NCBI RefSeq assembly: GCF_900129055.1
Contig: NZ_FQUZ01000004.1
Span: 62,001 to 126,000, forward strand
DNA: 64,000 nucleotides
From: Lampropedia hyalina DSM 16112
GTDB taxonomy: Bacteria > Pseudomonadota > Gammaproteobacteria > Burkholderiales > Burkholderiaceae_C
Direction: 5' to 3'
The position numbers were made by a program, and so were the translations under genes. Shown here piece by piece: positions 24,209-33,756 of the stretch (its first letter is position 1; each line of letters begins with the position of its first letter). Below the pieces are notes generated by a model, which saw only the letters and a program-made list of their open reading frames with translations, was not told the DNA's origin and made no database searches.

Positions 24209-24853
24209 TCAGGCCGATGTTTCCAGCTGCTGCAACGCTTGCTGGGTACACAGCGGTACGGCGCAGGTGGCAGCGGCCCATTGCAGGGCCATCTGGTGTT
24301 GCTCTGCGCTGAAATCGGCCACGGCATCGGCTATCAGGAAGGGTTCGATGTCGCGCTGAAAGGCTTCGGCGGCGGTCAGCATTACGCCAATATGGGCATA
24401 AACACCGCAGACCATGAGCTGATCGCGGCCCCGCACGTTCAGCAGGGTTTCCAGGTTGCTGCGCTGGAACGCGCTGTAGCGGTGCTTGACCAGCACGAAG
24501 TCGCCTTCGGCGGGGCCGATGCTGGCGGCAATGGCTTCGTGCTCCGGCGTGGCCCGCATTCCCGGCCCCCAGAGTTCGGCCTGCAATCCCCGGTCGCACC
24601 GCTGCTGGTTGCCGTGTTGGGCGGTGTAGAACACTGGAATGCCCTGTGCCCGGCAGTGCTGCACCAGTTGGCCGATGTGGGCCAGCACGCTGCGAATGGG
24701 ATCGGCATCGGCGGGGTAGGGGGCCAGAAAGTATTGCTGCATGTCGTGCACCAACAAGGCGGCACGCCGGGCATGGAGTTGCCAGGGGCTGCGGGCGGTG
24801 GGCAGGTCGGCGGGAGTGGGCAGTGGGTAGGAGGAGATGCGGGGCAGGGCCAT
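24209..24853 (-). CDS. Isochorismatase without aryl carrier domain
   Basis: This enzyme hydrolyses isochorismate to 2,3-dihydro-2,3-dihydroxybenzoate and pyruvate. The 214-residue protein matches the N-terminal domain of EntB/Dhb[14 protein letters not shown], the catalytic Asp region [16 protein letters not shown], and [18 protein letters not shown]. EntB of enteric bacteria is about 285 residues because an aryl carrier domain follows. Here the protein ends right after the hydrolase domain, so there is no phosphopantetheine site. It is the first gene of the operon, about 12 bases after a predicted transcription start under a Fur box. Confidence 0.9.
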   Translation of the reverse strand: MALPRISSYPLPTPADLPTARSPWQLHARRAALLVHDMQQYFLAPYPADADPIRSVLAHIGQLVQHCRAQGIPVFYTAQHGNQQRCDRGLQAELWGPGMRATPEHEAIAASIGPAEGDFVLVKHRYSAFQRSNLETLLNVRGRDQLMVCGVYAHIGVMLTAAEAFQRDIEPFLIADAVADFSAEQHQMALQWAAATCAVPLCTQQALQQLETSA

Positions 24854-24871
24854 GGTGCAGGGAGGCTGCGT

Positions 24872-24917
24872 GGTATAAGCAGATGATTAAACGGTACAAA
24901 TTATGATTGTCATTATT
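24872..24917 (-). promoter_or_regulatory. Fur box and promoter of the dihydroxybenzoate operon
   Basis: On the minus strand the 19-mer at 24899-24917 (AATAATGACAATCATAATT) matches the Fur consensus GATAATGATAATCATTATC at 15 of 19 positions. It touches a -35 TTGTAC (24894-24899), followed after 16 bases by a -10 TATACC (24872-24877). Iron-loaded Fur bound here would shut the operon, as is usual for siderophore genes. Confidence 0.78.
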
Positions 24918-24996
24918 TTCCATTGATTGTGAAATTTTCGTTGAATCAACCGCAATCGGGGCTGGGGTATCGTGGCCGTGGCGCAATCGCGTATGC

Positions 24997-25203
24997 TTTA
25001 AGAACATGTTCACGATTTCATGGCGATGCCGTACACGCAGCACCGTCATTCCGAGCTTGACCCGGAATCCAGTAACGACGTATCCAAAGAACACCTTGGT
25101 TCTCCATGGGATACCTTGCTACTGGATTCCCGCTTTCGCGGGAATGACGGGTGCTTTTCTTGATTGAACAGCATCGTGCAGAGATCATGAACAGGCTCTA
25201 AAA
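24997..25203. mobile_element. MITE-like element with inverted terminal repeats
   Basis: The ends TTTAAGAACATGTTCACGAT (24997-25016) and, on the other strand, TTTTAGAGCCTGTTCATGAT (25184-25203) match at 16 of 20 positions. Inside lies a second inverted pair: GTCATTCC...GGAATCCAGTA (25045-25074) and TACTGGATTCC...GGAATGAC (25120-25148), a kind of repeat common between genes in proteobacteria. The element is about 207 bases and has no coding frame of note. It separates the dihydroxybenzoate operon from the next gene. Confidence 0.65.
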
Positions 25204-25230
25204 CCCTTGTCTCATTCACCCGCACCCGCT

Positions 25231-26187
25231 ATGCCCCACGATTCAGCCCGATTGCCCATGCCCTGGCGGCGCATTCTGTTCTGGCTGGCCGCGCTGGGGT
25301 GTGCATTGGCCGTGCTGTGGTGGGGGGGCAACGTGCTGCTCAGCCGCCAGGTGGAGCAGTGGCTGGGGCAGTGGCTGGACGATCAGGGAATGCCCGCTGC
25401 GGTGCAGTGGCAGCGTTTGCACGCCACGCTGTGGGGGCGGGTGTCGATGCAGGGGGTGCGGCTGGAGCACAAGGGGCTGATCCTTCGTGCCGATGCTTTG
25501 CATCTGCACGGTTTGCGCTATGGCGCAGTGCCATCGCGCGTGCGGCTGGTCGTGGAAGGATTGTCGCGCCAGAATGGGCACAGTCCGCTGGCGTGGCTGG
25601 ACGGGCCGTGGCAGGGCAACCCATTACCGCCCCTGACGCTGGAAGTGGGCCTGGAACACCGGCAGCCCCCGGAAGGCGCAGAGCAACTGGGGGTGCAATG
25701 GCGCATTCAGCAGCCGCAGGCATTCGAGTGGCAGGGCAGTGCCCACTGGCAGAACTGGCGCAATGCCCAGGACTTTTTGCGCACACTCGACTGGAGCCGG
25801 CTCATGGCCGATGCCGAGGAACGGGAGCATCTCTGGAATTCGGCGGCATTCTGGCTGGTGCTGGGGCAGGTGACGCTGGCGGACATGCAGTGGTCTTTGC
25901 AAGACCGGGGCATGGTGGCGCAGTGGCAGACATCAGACGCTGCCACAGCGGCAGACTGGCCCGATTGGCTGCGTAATTGCACGACGGTGGCACCGCTGTG
26001 GCAGACCCAGGCCGATGCACTGGCCGCCTGCCGCACCTGGCAGGCGTTTGTGCGGGGGGAGCATGCGCAGTTGCGCTGGCAGGCGCGCCCTGCCCGGCCC
26101 GTGGCCTTGCTGCTGCTGTGGCAGGCGTATTCCCTGCAACCGGCGCGGCTGGCGACTTTGCTGGATGCACGCTGGAGCGCGCAATAG
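25231..26187 (+). CDS. Membrane-anchored uncharacterised protein
   Basis: The family was not recognised. The protein has about 318 residues from ATG 25231; a TTG at 25207 would add eight. A single N-terminal membrane span (RILFWLAALGCALAVLWWGG) follows a short basic head, so the rest should lie in the periplasm. That part is rich in Trp and Gln, with repeated strands such as VSMQGVRLEHKGLILRADAL, reminiscent of AsmA-like beta-rich proteins; this likeness is weak. It lies 66 bases before murJ on the same strand, so a cell-envelope role is possible. Confidence 0.55.
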   Translation: MPHDSARLPMPWRRILFWLAALGCALAVLWWGGNVLLSRQVEQWLGQWLDDQGMPAAVQWQRLHATLWGRVSMQGVRLEHKGLILRADALHLHGLRYGAVPSRVRLVVEGLSRQNGHSPLAWLDGPWQGNPLPPLTLEVGLEHRQPPEGAEQLGVQWRIQQPQAFEWQGSAHWQNWRNAQDFLRTLDWSRLMADAEEREHLWNSAAFWLVLGQVTLADMQWSLQDRGMVAQWQTSDAATAADWPDWLRNCTTVAPLWQTQADALAACRTWQAFVRGEHAQLRWQARPARPVALLLLWQAYSLQPARLATLLDARWSAQ

Positions 26188-26253
26188 CAAGCGTTTTGCC
26201 GACCTTCCCAAGCGCATAATGACGCGCCTTCTGCCCCACTGGATTTGCTCATC

Positions 26254-27819
26254 GTGTCCCTCTTCAAAGCCGCCTCCACCGTTTCTGTTCTGACCCTGCT
26301 CTCGCGCATCACTGGGCTGGTGCGCGACCTGCTGATGGCCACGATGTTCGGGGCGAATGCCCTGACCGATGCCTTCAACGTGGCCTTTCGCATTCCCAAC
26401 CTGTTTCGCCGCCTGTTTGCCGAAGGCGCGTTCAGCCAGGCGTTCGTGCCGGTGCTGGCGGCCACGCGGCAAAAAGAAGGCGAAGTGGCCACGCGGCTGC
26501 TGATCGACCGGGTGGCGACCGTATTGTTCTGGGCCTTGCTGTTGTTCAGCGCGCTGGGCGTGCTGCTGGCTCCGTTGCTGGTGTGGCTGCTGGCCAGCGG
26601 GCTGGACAAGACCCCCGGCACGTTCGAGGCTGCCACGCGCATGACGCGCTGGATGTTCCCCTACATTGCCTGCATGTCGCTGGTGGCTCTGTCGGCCGGC
26701 ATTCTCAATACCTGGCGACGCTATGCCGTGCCAGCGGCCACGCCGGTGCTGCTGAACCTGAGCATGATTGCGGCCGCGCTGCTGCTGGCCCCGTGGTTCG
26801 AGAGGCAGGGCATCGAGCCGATCTATGCGATGGCCGCCGGGGTGATGCTGGGCGGCTTGCTGCAACTGGGCATTCAGGTTCCGGCATTGCGGCGCGTCGG
26901 TTTGCTGCCGGAACTGGGCTGGCGCAGTGCCAGTCTGCGCCGCGCCTGGCGCGATCCGGGGGTGCGACGCATTCTGCTGCTGATGGGGCCTGCCCTGCTG
27001 GGCGTGGGCGTGGCGCAGATTTCGCTGATGATTAACACCCAGATCGCCTCCTGGTTGCAGGCGGGCAGTGTCACCTGGCTGTTCTATGCCGACCGGCTGA
27101 TGGAGTTTCCTACCGCACTGCTGGGCGTGGCTCTGGGGGTGGTGCTCACGCCCCGGCTGTCGGCGGCCCAGGCATCGGGCGATATGCAGGCGTATTCCGG
27201 GATGCTGGACTGGGGCTTGCGCATGGTGGTGGTGCTGGCCTTGCCATGTGCCGTTGGGCTGGTGCTGTTTGCCACGCCGCTGGTGGCCACGCTGTTTCAC
27301 TATGGCGCGTTGCAGGGCCATGATGTAGTGCAGATTGCCACTGCCTTGCGCGGCTATGGCGCGGGGTTGCTGGGGCTGGTGGCCATCAAGGTACTGGCTC
27401 CTGGCTACTATGCCCGTCAGGACATGCGCACGCCGGTGAAGGTGGCAATTGTGGTACTGGTGTTCACGCAACTGTTGAACGTGGCACTGGTGCCGTGGCT
27501 GGCCCACACCGGGCTGGCCCTGTCCATCGGGCTGGGGGCCTTGCTCAATGCGGGGTGGCTGCTGGTGGGGCTGGTGCGCTCCGGCGTGTTTCAGCCCCGG
27601 CCGGGCTGGTGGCGGCTGGGTGTGCAGGTGCTGGTGGCCCTGGCCGTGCTGGCCGCGTTCCTGTACTGGGCAGCACAGGTGCAGGACTGGCTGGCCTTGC
27701 AGGCCAGCCCGTGGCTGCGGGTGCTGTGGCTGGGCCTGTGCCTGCTGGCTTCGGGTGTGATCTATCTGGGCACATTGTGGGCGGTGCGTCTGGATTTGCG
27801 GGCCTTGCTGCGGCGTTGA
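26254..27819 (+). CDS. murJ: Lipid II flippase MurJ
   Basis: MurJ flips the peptidoglycan precursor lipid II across the inner membrane. The 521-residue protein has about 14 hydrophobic segments. The family start MSLFKAASTVSVLTLLSRIT is followed by GLVRDLLMATMFGANALTDA, with conserved Arg residues, and NLFRRLFAEGAFSQAFVPV. GTG 26254 is chosen because it begins the canonical N-terminus; a TTG at 26245 adds three residues. The charged cavity residues expected of the family lie in these early helices. Confidence 0.94.
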   Translation: MSLFKAASTVSVLTLLSRITGLVRDLLMATMFGANALTDAFNVAFRIPNLFRRLFAEGAFSQAFVPVLAATRQKEGEVATRLLIDRVATVLFWALLLFSALGVLLAPLLVWLLASGLDKTPGTFEAATRMTRWMFPYIACMSLVALSAGILNTWRRYAVPAATPVLLNLSMIAAALLLAPWFERQGIEPIYAMAAGVMLGGLLQLGIQVPALRRVGLLPELGWRSASLRRAWRDPGVRRILLLMGPALLGVGVAQISLMINTQIASWLQAGSVTWLFYADRLMEFPTALLGVALGVVLTPRLSAAQASGDMQAYSGMLDWGLRMVVVLALPCAVGLVLFATPLVATLFHYGALQGHDVVQIATALRGYGAGLLGLVAIKVLAPGYYARQDMRTPVKVAIVVLVFTQLLNVALVPWLAHTGLALSIGLGALLNAGWLLVGLVRSGVFQPRPGWWRLGVQVLVALAVLAAFLYWAAQVQDWLALQASPWLRVLWLGLCLLASGVIYLGTLWAVRLDLRALLRR

Positions 27820-27915
27820 ACTGCTTGGGAAGGTCTGCACAGGGCAAAAGGGGCTGCTACACTTGTCTGCATCCATCGCCGTCCCATTGAATCCCACCGC
27901 TAGAGTGTCGCCCAC

Positions 27916-28764
27916 GTGCTGTTGAACCTGCAAGCCCCCACCCCGCTGGAATATTTTGCCACCCTGGTACAGTCAGACCAGGGCTTTCCGCTGCTGGAGG
28001 TGGCCTTGAGCCTGGCGCAGGACGAATATCCGCAACTCGACCTACAGCACACCCTCGCGCTGCTGGATGCCTTGCAGATGCGCTTGCAGAAACGCTGTGG
28101 TCGCCAAACATCCATGCTGGAGCGCATTCACCTGCTCAACCGCCTGTTCTATGGCGAGCTGGGGTTCGGCGTGAATGCCAACGATTATTACGACCCCGAC
28201 AACAGCTTCGTGCATCTGGTGCTGCAAACCCGGCGGGGCATTCCCATCTCGCTGGGGGTGCTGTGGCTGGAGCTGGCCCGCTCCATTGGGCTGGAGGCGC
28301 ATGGGGTGGCATTTCCGGGGCACTTCATGCTCAAGGTCTTGCTCTCGCAAGGGCAGGTGGTGCTGGACCCGCTCACGGGCCGCTCCTTCTCCAGCGAGGA
28401 GCTGACCGTGCAACTGCAAAACCTGCTGCCACGCCTGAGCCACCTGAATGAAGAATCCGTGCCATTGGCCATGTTCCTGCAAAGTGCCTCGCCCAGGGAA
28501 ACCATCGCACGCATGCTGCGCAACCTCAAGGAAATCTACCGCCTCCAGCAAGACCTGCCGCGCCTGCTGGCGGTGCAGAATCGTCTGGTGATTCTGTTGC
28601 CCCAGGCATGGAACGAGGTGCGCGACCGTGGCTGGGTGCATGTCGATCTGCACCATACCGAAGCGGCCCTGGCGGACTTTCAATCCTATCTGGAGCATGT
28701 GCCACAGCCTTTGGATGCCGAGGATGTCCGGGCGCAGATCCAGCAACTGCGCACAGGAATATGA
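27916..28764 (+). CDS. SirB1-family transglutaminase-like/TPR protein
   Basis: This cytoplasmic protein of 282 residues is of the SirB1 family: a transglutaminase-like core followed by tetratricopeptide-like helices. Features are RIHLLNRLFYGELGFGVNA, NSFVHLVLQTRRGIPISLG, LELARSIGLEAHGVAFPGHF and LDPLTGRSFSSEEL. The C-terminal part (RMLRNLKEIYRLQQDLPRLL, then FQSYLEHVP) forms TPR-like helices. The start is GTG 27916. The biochemical role of the family is not settled. It follows murJ by 96 bases on the same strand. Confidence 0.85.
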   Translation: MLLNLQAPTPLEYFATLVQSDQGFPLLEVALSLAQDEYPQLDLQHTLALLDALQMRLQKRCGRQTSMLERIHLLNRLFYGELGFGVNANDYYDPDNSFVHLVLQTRRGIPISLGVLWLELARSIGLEAHGVAFPGHFMLKVLLSQGQVVLDPLTGRSFSSEELTVQLQNLLPRLSHLNEESVPLAMFLQSASPRETIARMLRNLKEIYRLQQDLPRLLAVQNRLVILLPQAWNEVRDRGWVHVDLHHTEAALADFQSYLEHVPQPLDAEDVRAQIQQLRTGI

Positions 28765-28868
28765 GTTTTTACGGATTGGGGTAGAGTGCTATGTGGTGGA
28801 TAGGAATCAGTCGTCTTTTTCTGAAAACTGGTGCATCTGCCAGGCCATGAACTTCCGAAACCTTGAAT

Positions 28869-30641
28869 ATGCCAAAACAACAAGCTATTGAATCAACAGC
28901 CTCTTCAATGGGCCGCCCATACAGTGCAACCGAGCAACTGGATGCCCAGGCCCATGCCCTGTGGGCCAAGCTGCATGCGGTGCTGTCGCCACAATCGGTG
29001 GTGCTGGCCTGGCTGGACTGGGCCTCCCATCTGGCCGTTTCTCCCGGCAAGCAACTGGAATTGCTGCGCATGGCTGTGGAGCAGTCGGAAGAGTTGTCGG
29101 GCTATCTGCAACGCTACTGGCGGGAAGAAAAAGAGCAGCGTACGGCACTGGAGCCACCGCTGGTCAGCAAGCTCTTCAAGGAGGAGGCATGGCGGCAGTG
29201 GCCGTTCAATGCCTTGCAGCAGTCTTACCTGATGGCACAGAACTGGTGGCAGGAAGCCACTACCCACACCTGGGGGGTGGAGCCGCACCACCAGAACGTG
29301 GTGGCCTTCGGTGCCAGCCAGTGGCTGCAAATCTTCTCGCCGGGCAACTATGCCTGGACCAATCCCGTAGTGCTCCAGCGCACCAGCGAAGAAGGCGGGG
29401 TCAACCTCGGGCGCGGACTGGTGAACTGGATCGATGCTGCCACCCGCCAGATCAACCAGTTGCCGCCAGCGGGCAGTGAAAAGTTCGTCGTGGGTGAAAA
29501 CGTCGCCACCACCCCCGGCAAGGTGGTGCTGCGCAACCGCGTCATGGAGCTGATCCAGTACACGCCCACTACCGGGAAGGTACGCCCCGAGCCGGTGCTC
29601 ATCACCCCGGCATGGATCATGAAATACTACATTCTTGATCTTTCGCCGCACAATTCGCTGATCGGCTATCTGGTCAGCCAAGGCTATACGGTGTTCTGCA
29701 TCTCCTGGAAGAATCCGGGCGATGCCGAACGCGATCTGAGCATGGACGATTACCTGCAACAGGGCCTGTTTGCCGCGCTCGATGCCATTGATGCCATCGT
29801 GCCGGGGCAGAAGGTTCATGCCACCGGCTACTGCCTGGGTGGCACGCTGCTGGCCATTGGTGCAGCGGCACTGGCACGCGATGCCAATCCGCGTCTGGCC
29901 AGCATGTCGCTGTTCACGGCGCAGACCGATTTTTCCGAACCCGGCGAACTGGCCCTGTTCATCGACGAAAGCCAGGTCAGCCTGCTGGAGGCGCAAATGC
30001 AGCGCACCGGCTACCTGCGTTCCGACCAGATGGCAGGCGCATTCCAGATGCTGCGCTCCTACGACATGATCTGGTCGCGCATGGTCAAGGAATACCTGCT
30101 GGGTGAACGCTACGAAATGAACGACCTGATGGCATGGAACGCCGATGCCACGCGCATGCCTGCCACCATGCACTCGCAATACCTGCGCCGCCTGTTCCTG
30201 AACAACGACCTCAGCAGCGGCCGCTACCTCGTTGGAGATCGTCCCATTGCCCTCAGCGATCTGAAGCTGCCGGTTTTCAATGTCGGAACGGTTGCCGACC
30301 ACGTCGCGCCCTGGCGTTCGGTGTACAAACTCCATTACCTCACTGCCACCGAAATTACCTTTGTGCTTGCCAGCGGTGGGCATAATGCAGGCATTGTCAG
30401 CGAACCGGGACATCCACGCCGCAAGTACCAGATCCAGACCCGCGAGGCAGGCGGCCTCTACCGCTCGCCCCAGGAATGGCAGACCACAGTGCCCGAACAG
30501 GAAGGCTCGTGGTGGACGCAATGGCTGGCATGGCTCGATGCCCGTTCAGGCGAACCGACCGACCCACCGACCCTGGGTGCAGCCGAAACCGGCTATCCGG
30601 TGCTCGGCGATGCCCCGGGTGTGTATATACTGGAGAAGTGA
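28869..30641 (+). CDS. phaC: Class I poly(3-hydroxyalkanoate) synthase
   Basis: PhaC links hydroxyacyl-CoA units into polyhydroxyalkanoate at the granule surface. The protein has 590 residues from ATG 28869 (a TTG at 28863 is an alternative), the usual class I length. The lipase-like box is TGYCLGGTLLA with the catalytic cysteine at about residue 322. The partner aspartate is in VADHVAPW (about 477) and the histidine in SGGHNAGIV (about 505). Other family segments are TPAWIMKYYILDLSPHNSL and VFCISWKNPG. The phasin gene lies about 195 bases downstream. Confidence 0.95.
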   Translation: MPKQQAIESTASSMGRPYSATEQLDAQAHALWAKLHAVLSPQSVVLAWLDWASHLAVSPGKQLELLRMAVEQSEELSGYLQRYWREEKEQRTALEPPLVSKLFKEEAWRQWPFNALQQSYLMAQNWWQEATTHTWGVEPHHQNVVAFGASQWLQIFSPGNYAWTNPVVLQRTSEEGGVNLGRGLVNWIDAATRQINQLPPAGSEKFVVGENVATTPGKVVLRNRVMELIQYTPTTGKVRPEPVLITPAWIMKYYILDLSPHNSLIGYLVSQGYTVFCISWKNPGDAERDLSMDDYLQQGLFAALDAIDAIVPGQKVHATGYCLGGTLLAIGAAALARDANPRLASMSLFTAQTDFSEPGELALFIDESQVSLLEAQMQRTGYLRSDQMAGAFQMLRSYDMIWSRMVKEYLLGERYEMNDLMAWNADATRMPATMHSQYLRRLFLNNDLSSGRYLVGDRPIALSDLKLPVFNVGTVADHVAPWRSVYKLHYLTATEITFVLASGGHNAGIVSEPGHPRRKYQIQTREAGGLYRSPQEWQTTVPEQEGSWWTQWLAWLDARSGEPTDPPTLGAAETGYPVLGDAPGVYILEK

Positions 30642-30658
30642 AACGGACAAGTCCGTTT
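30641..30658 (+). terminator. Hairpin at the phaC stop
   Basis: AAACGGAC and GTCCGTTT form an 8-base stem with a two-base AA gap, beginning at the last base of the phaC stop codon. Only four T follow, so this may be a weak terminator or a processing and stability hairpin between phaC and the phasin gene. Confidence 0.3.
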
Positions 30659-30836
30659 TGCGGGAATATCGGGCGGATGCAGCCGCCCTGTGTTCCTCTG
30701 GTATGGCGGCATGGGATGGCCCTGAAAAGCAGCATTCTGTGGAGCCTCGGCCCCTGACGGGGCCAACTGCCAGGTCCCGGCAGTGCGCTTCAGCGATTCG
30801 GGACCACCTCATTGTTTTTTGATTCAAGGAGACACC

Positions 30837-31280
30837 ATGACTGCCCCATTTGACTTTTACAAATCCAGCCTCGAACTCTGGGCCAAAACCACCAAAGACC
30901 TGCAAACCGGAAGCCAGCAATGGCTGGACGAGGTCATCAAGACTGCCAACGCCGATCTGGCCCAGACCAATGCCGAATTGCAGCAACTGGTGCAGGAACA
31001 GAACTGGGCGGCCTTGGCCAGCCTGCCCCAGCAGGCCGCATGGCGCGCCTATATCCACCAGGTCAGTGCCTGGCAGACCGCTGTGCAGGAACTGGCCCAG
31101 CAGCAGCCCGACTTCAACACCGGCATCCAGAAGGCTCTGGAAGGCTGGCAGACCGATTCTGTCAAGGCCGTGACCGACAAGTTCGGCGAACTGAACAACC
31201 CGGCGGCATTGCAGCAATACTGGCAATCCTTCTTCACCCAGGCCCTGCCGACCGCCCAGACGAAGAAAACCAGGGGCTGA
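30837..31280 (+). CDS. Phasin-family protein
   Basis: This small helical protein of 147 residues is probably a granule-associated phasin that coats polyhydroxyalkanoate. The sequence is amphipathic and Gln/Ala-rich with no signal peptide. It includes FDFYKSSLELWAKTTKDLQT, AELQQLVQEQNWAALASLPQ and ALEGWQTDSVKAVTDKFGEL. AAGGAG at 30826-30831 sets ATG 30837. The assignment rests on composition, size and its place right after phaC; Gln/Ala-rich phasins vary widely in sequence. Confidence 0.75.
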   Translation: MTAPFDFYKSSLELWAKTTKDLQTGSQQWLDEVIKTANADLAQTNAELQQLVQEQNWAALASLPQQAAWRAYIHQVSAWQTAVQELAQQQPDFNTGIQKALEGWQTDSVKAVTDKFGELNNPAALQQYWQSFFTQALPTAQTKKTRG

Positions 31281-31552
31281 TATTCCCTTGCCAGAGGAAT
31301 GTGGCTGCATGGACTTGGCATCCCATACCACATGCAGCCAGTTCAGGCGATCAGGCGCAAACGCCACCGCGCCGATGCCAGTGCTTGGGTGCAGCATCCG
31401 CGCGACAGTGGCCACATGATCGCCTGCCGATAACGCTGGCGTGGTCGGTGCGTATAAAGCTATAATGCGCGCTTATTTTTTCAGCAAAAGTCGGGAGCGA
31501 GTGGTGGAAATGCCGTTCTTGGTGCCATCCGTTGCCGGTTGCACATTCCTTT

Positions 31553-31801
31553 ATGGCCAAAGAAGAATTGATTGAAATGCAGGGGGCAGTGACGGAAGTT
31601 CTGCCCGATTCCCGTTTCCGCGTCACGCTGGACAATGGGCACCAGTTGATCGCCTACACGGGTGGCAAGATGCGCAAGCACCACATCCGCATTCTGGCTG
31701 GTGACAAGGTCACATTGGAGATGTCGCCATACGATCTCTCCAAGGGACGTATCATTTTCCGCCATCTGCCGGGTCGCAATTCCCCTCCATCGTCGTCTTG
31801 A
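31553..31801 (+). CDS. infA: Translation initiation factor IF-1
   Basis: IF-1 binds the A site of the 30S subunit during initiation. The 82-residue protein is one S1-like OB fold: [39 protein letters not shown] and [16 protein letters not shown]. The start MAKEELIEM at 31553 is the usual IF-1 form of Burkholderiales, which often carry a second infA elsewhere. It stands alone between the phasin gene and gltA and ends in a strong terminator. Confidence 0.96.
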   Translation: MAKEELIEMQGAVTEVLPDSRFRVTLDNGHQLIAYTGGKMRKHHIRILAGDKVTLEMSPYDLSKGRIIFRHLPGRNSPPSSS

Positions 31802-31824
31802 TGCGGCAGGAAAACAAAGCGTAC

Positions 31825-31850
31825 AAAGCACCTTCGGGTGCTTTTTGTTT
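31825..31850 (+). terminator. Terminator of infA
   Basis: AAAGCACC and GGTGCTTT form an 8-base stem with a TTCG tetraloop, followed by a T-run (TTTTTGTTT). It lies 23 bases after the infA stop. Confidence 0.88.
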
Positions 31851-31884
31851 GGCCTCTGTATCGCTCAATGGGGGAGTGGTTCAT

Positions 31885-31921
31885 GAAAAAGCCCCGGGGG
31901 CATGAAAGCACCAGGGGCTTG
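31885..31921 (-). terminator. Terminator of gltA
   Basis: On the minus strand AAGCCCC and GGGGCTT pair around an 18-base loop, followed by TTTTTCA. It lies about 65 bases past the gltA stop and faces the infA terminator. Confidence 0.72.
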
Positions 31922-31985
31922 GAAGAGTGAGGCCACATTCAGACGGTCATCCAGAACGACCGCTGGCCTGGGGCCTCAAATGGGT

Positions 31986-33296
31986 TCAACGCTGGTCGAT
32001 CGGCTGGACATTGCGGGTGGCGTGGCCGGTGAACAACTGGCGTGGACGGCCGATCTTGTACTCGGGATCGGAGATCATCTCGTTCAACTGGGCAATCCAG
32101 CCGACGGTGCGGGCCAGTGTGAAGATGCCGGTGAACAGATTGACCGGAATGCCGATGGCACGCTGCACGATGCCGGAGTAGAAATCGACGTTCGGGTACA
32201 GTTTGCGCTGCACGAAGTAGTCGTCTTCCAGGGCGATCTTTTCCAGTTGCTTGGCCAGTGCGAACAGTGGGTCTTTTTCCAGGCCCAGTTCAGCCAGCAC
32301 TTCGTTGCAGGTTTCCTGCATCAGCTTGGCACGCGGGTCGTAGTTCTTGTACACGCGGTGGCCAAAACCCATCAGCTTCACGCCGGAGTTCTTGTCCTTG
32401 ACCTGTTTCATGAACTCGCCAGCCTTGGCAATGCCGCCATTGGCCTGAATGTGCTCCAGCATGTTCAGGCAGGCTTCGTTTGCACCACCGTGGGACGGGC
32501 CCCACAGGCAGGCCACGCCAGCAGCAATGGCGGCGAACGGGTTGGTGCCGGAAGAGCCGCACAGGCGCACGGTGGACGTGGAGGCATTTTGCTCGTGGTC
32601 GGCGTGCAGGATGAAGATGCGATCCATGGCGCGTTCCAGCACCGGATTGACCTTGTAATCCTCGCAGGGGTTGCCGAACATCATGCGCAGGAAGTTACCG
32701 GCATAGCTCAGATTGTTCTGCGGGTACATGTAGGGCGCGCCGATGCCGTATTTGTAGGCCACGGCCACCAGAGTGGGCAGCTTGGCGATCAGACGGATGG
32801 CGGCGACATCGCGGTGTTCCGGGTTGTTGATGTCGGTGCTGTCATGGTAGAAGGCCGAGAGACCGCCCACCAGGCCCGTCAGGATGGCCATCGGGTGGGC
32901 ATCGCGGCGGAAACCACGCAGGAAGAACTGCATCTGCTCGTTGATCATGGTGTGGCTGGTCACACGATTGTCGAAAGCAGCCTTCTGTTCGGCGTTGGGC
33001 AGCTCTCCGTAGAGCAGCAGGTAACAGACTTCGAGGTAGTCGCAGTTCACTGCGAGTTGCTCGATGGGATAGCCACGGTACAGCAACTCGCCCTTGTCGC
33101 CGTCGATGTAGGTGATGGACGACTGGCAGGAGGCGGTGGAGAGAAAGCCGGGGTCATAGGTGAACTTGCCGGTCTGTCCATAGAGCTTGCGAATGTCGAT
33201 CACATCCGGGCCAACCGTGCCCTGATAAATGGGCAAATCCACACTGGCATCTCCGTTGCTGAACGAGAGAGTGGCTTTGTTGTCTGAGAGCTTCAT
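31986..33296 (-). CDS. gltA: Citrate synthase
   Basis: Citrate synthase condenses acetyl-CoA and oxaloacetate, the entry step of the TCA cycle. The 436-residue protein is a type II (hexameric) enzyme. Catalytic histidines lie in [13 protein letters not shown] and [15 protein letters not shown], and the aspartate in NVDFYSGIV. Other features are [13 protein letters not shown] and [17 protein letters not shown] 33296 has AAGGAAGGA before it. It is the last gene of the row gntR-sdhC-sdhD-sdhA-sdhB-sdhE-gltA. Confidence 0.97.
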   Translation of the reverse strand: MKLSDNKATLSFSNGDASVDLPIYQGTVGPDVIDIRKLYGQTGKFTYDPGFLSTASCQSSITYIDGDKGELLYRGYPIEQLAVNCDYLEVCYLLLYGELPNAEQKAAFDNRVTSHTMINEQMQFFLRGFRRDAHPMAILTGLVGGLSAFYHDSTDINNPEHRDVAAIRLIAKLPTLVAVAYKYGIGAPYMYPQNNLSYAGNFLRMMFGNPCEDYKVNPVLERAMDRIFILHADHEQNASTSTVRLCGSSGTNPFAAIAAGVACLWGPSHGGANEACLNMLEHIQANGGIAKAGEFMKQVKDKNSGVKLMGFGHRVYKNYDPRAKLMQETCNEVLAELGLEKDPLFALAKQLEKIALEDDYFVQRKLYPNVDFYSGIVQRAIGIPVNLFTGIFTLARTVGWIAQLNEMISDPEYKIGRPRQLFTGHATRNVQPIDQR

Positions 33297-33390
33297 ACGA
33301 TCCTTCCTTGTATCTGTCACTGGATATGACATGAGTATTGATGGCTGGTGTCCTTTTTGATGCTGCCAGTGGGGAGTGAACGAAAGCCCT

Positions 33391-33711
33391 TCATGACTGG
33401 GGGCGACTTTCACGCAGCATCTCGAGCACTTTCTGGATTGCGGGCGTTTGCATCGCCTCTTGTAGTTCTGTACGACGCAGCACCAGGTCAAGCAAGTCGT
33501 TGTCTGCCAGATTCATCAGTGCTGTCATGGCATCAGCATCACTTGTGGTGAGGCTGTGACCATATCGCTCAAAGAATTTCTCGATGAACAGATCATTCTC
33601 CAGCAGTCCCCTGCGGCTGCGCCAGTGGAGCATATGCAGGGATTTTTCGTCCAGCAGCGGTGCTGGGCAGGTCTGGGAGGGGGTGAAACCGTTCATCGAA
33701 AATGGGGTCAA
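33391..33711 (-). CDS. sdhE: Succinate dehydrogenase assembly factor 2 (SdhE)
   Basis: SdhE helps attach FAD to SdhA. The 106-residue reading carries the family signature [20 protein letters not shown], with the RGxxE pattern, and an acidic helix region [18 protein letters not shown] start at ATG 33696 (MNGFTPS) is also possible and would give 101 residues. It lies between sdhB and gltA, its usual place in this group. Confidence 0.92.
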   Translation of the reverse strand: MTPFSMNGFTPSQTCPAPLLDEKSLHMLHWRSRRGLLENDLFIEKFFERYGHSLTTSDADAMTALMNLADNDLLDLVLRRTELQEAMQTPAIQKVLEMLRESRPQS

Positions 33712-33756
33712 GTGTGAATGGGGGCAAGGTGGGGGTAATGTGACCGACCGCCGTTG

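Noticed and set aside
24907-25167. 86-codon frame in the region before the MITE
   Set aside because: It begins in the Fur-box region and crosses the repeat element; coding is unlikely.
25933-27933. Minus-strand open frame of 666 codons opposite murJ
   Set aside because: The translation is a His/Gln/Arg-rich string without folds, and murJ on the other strand is certain.
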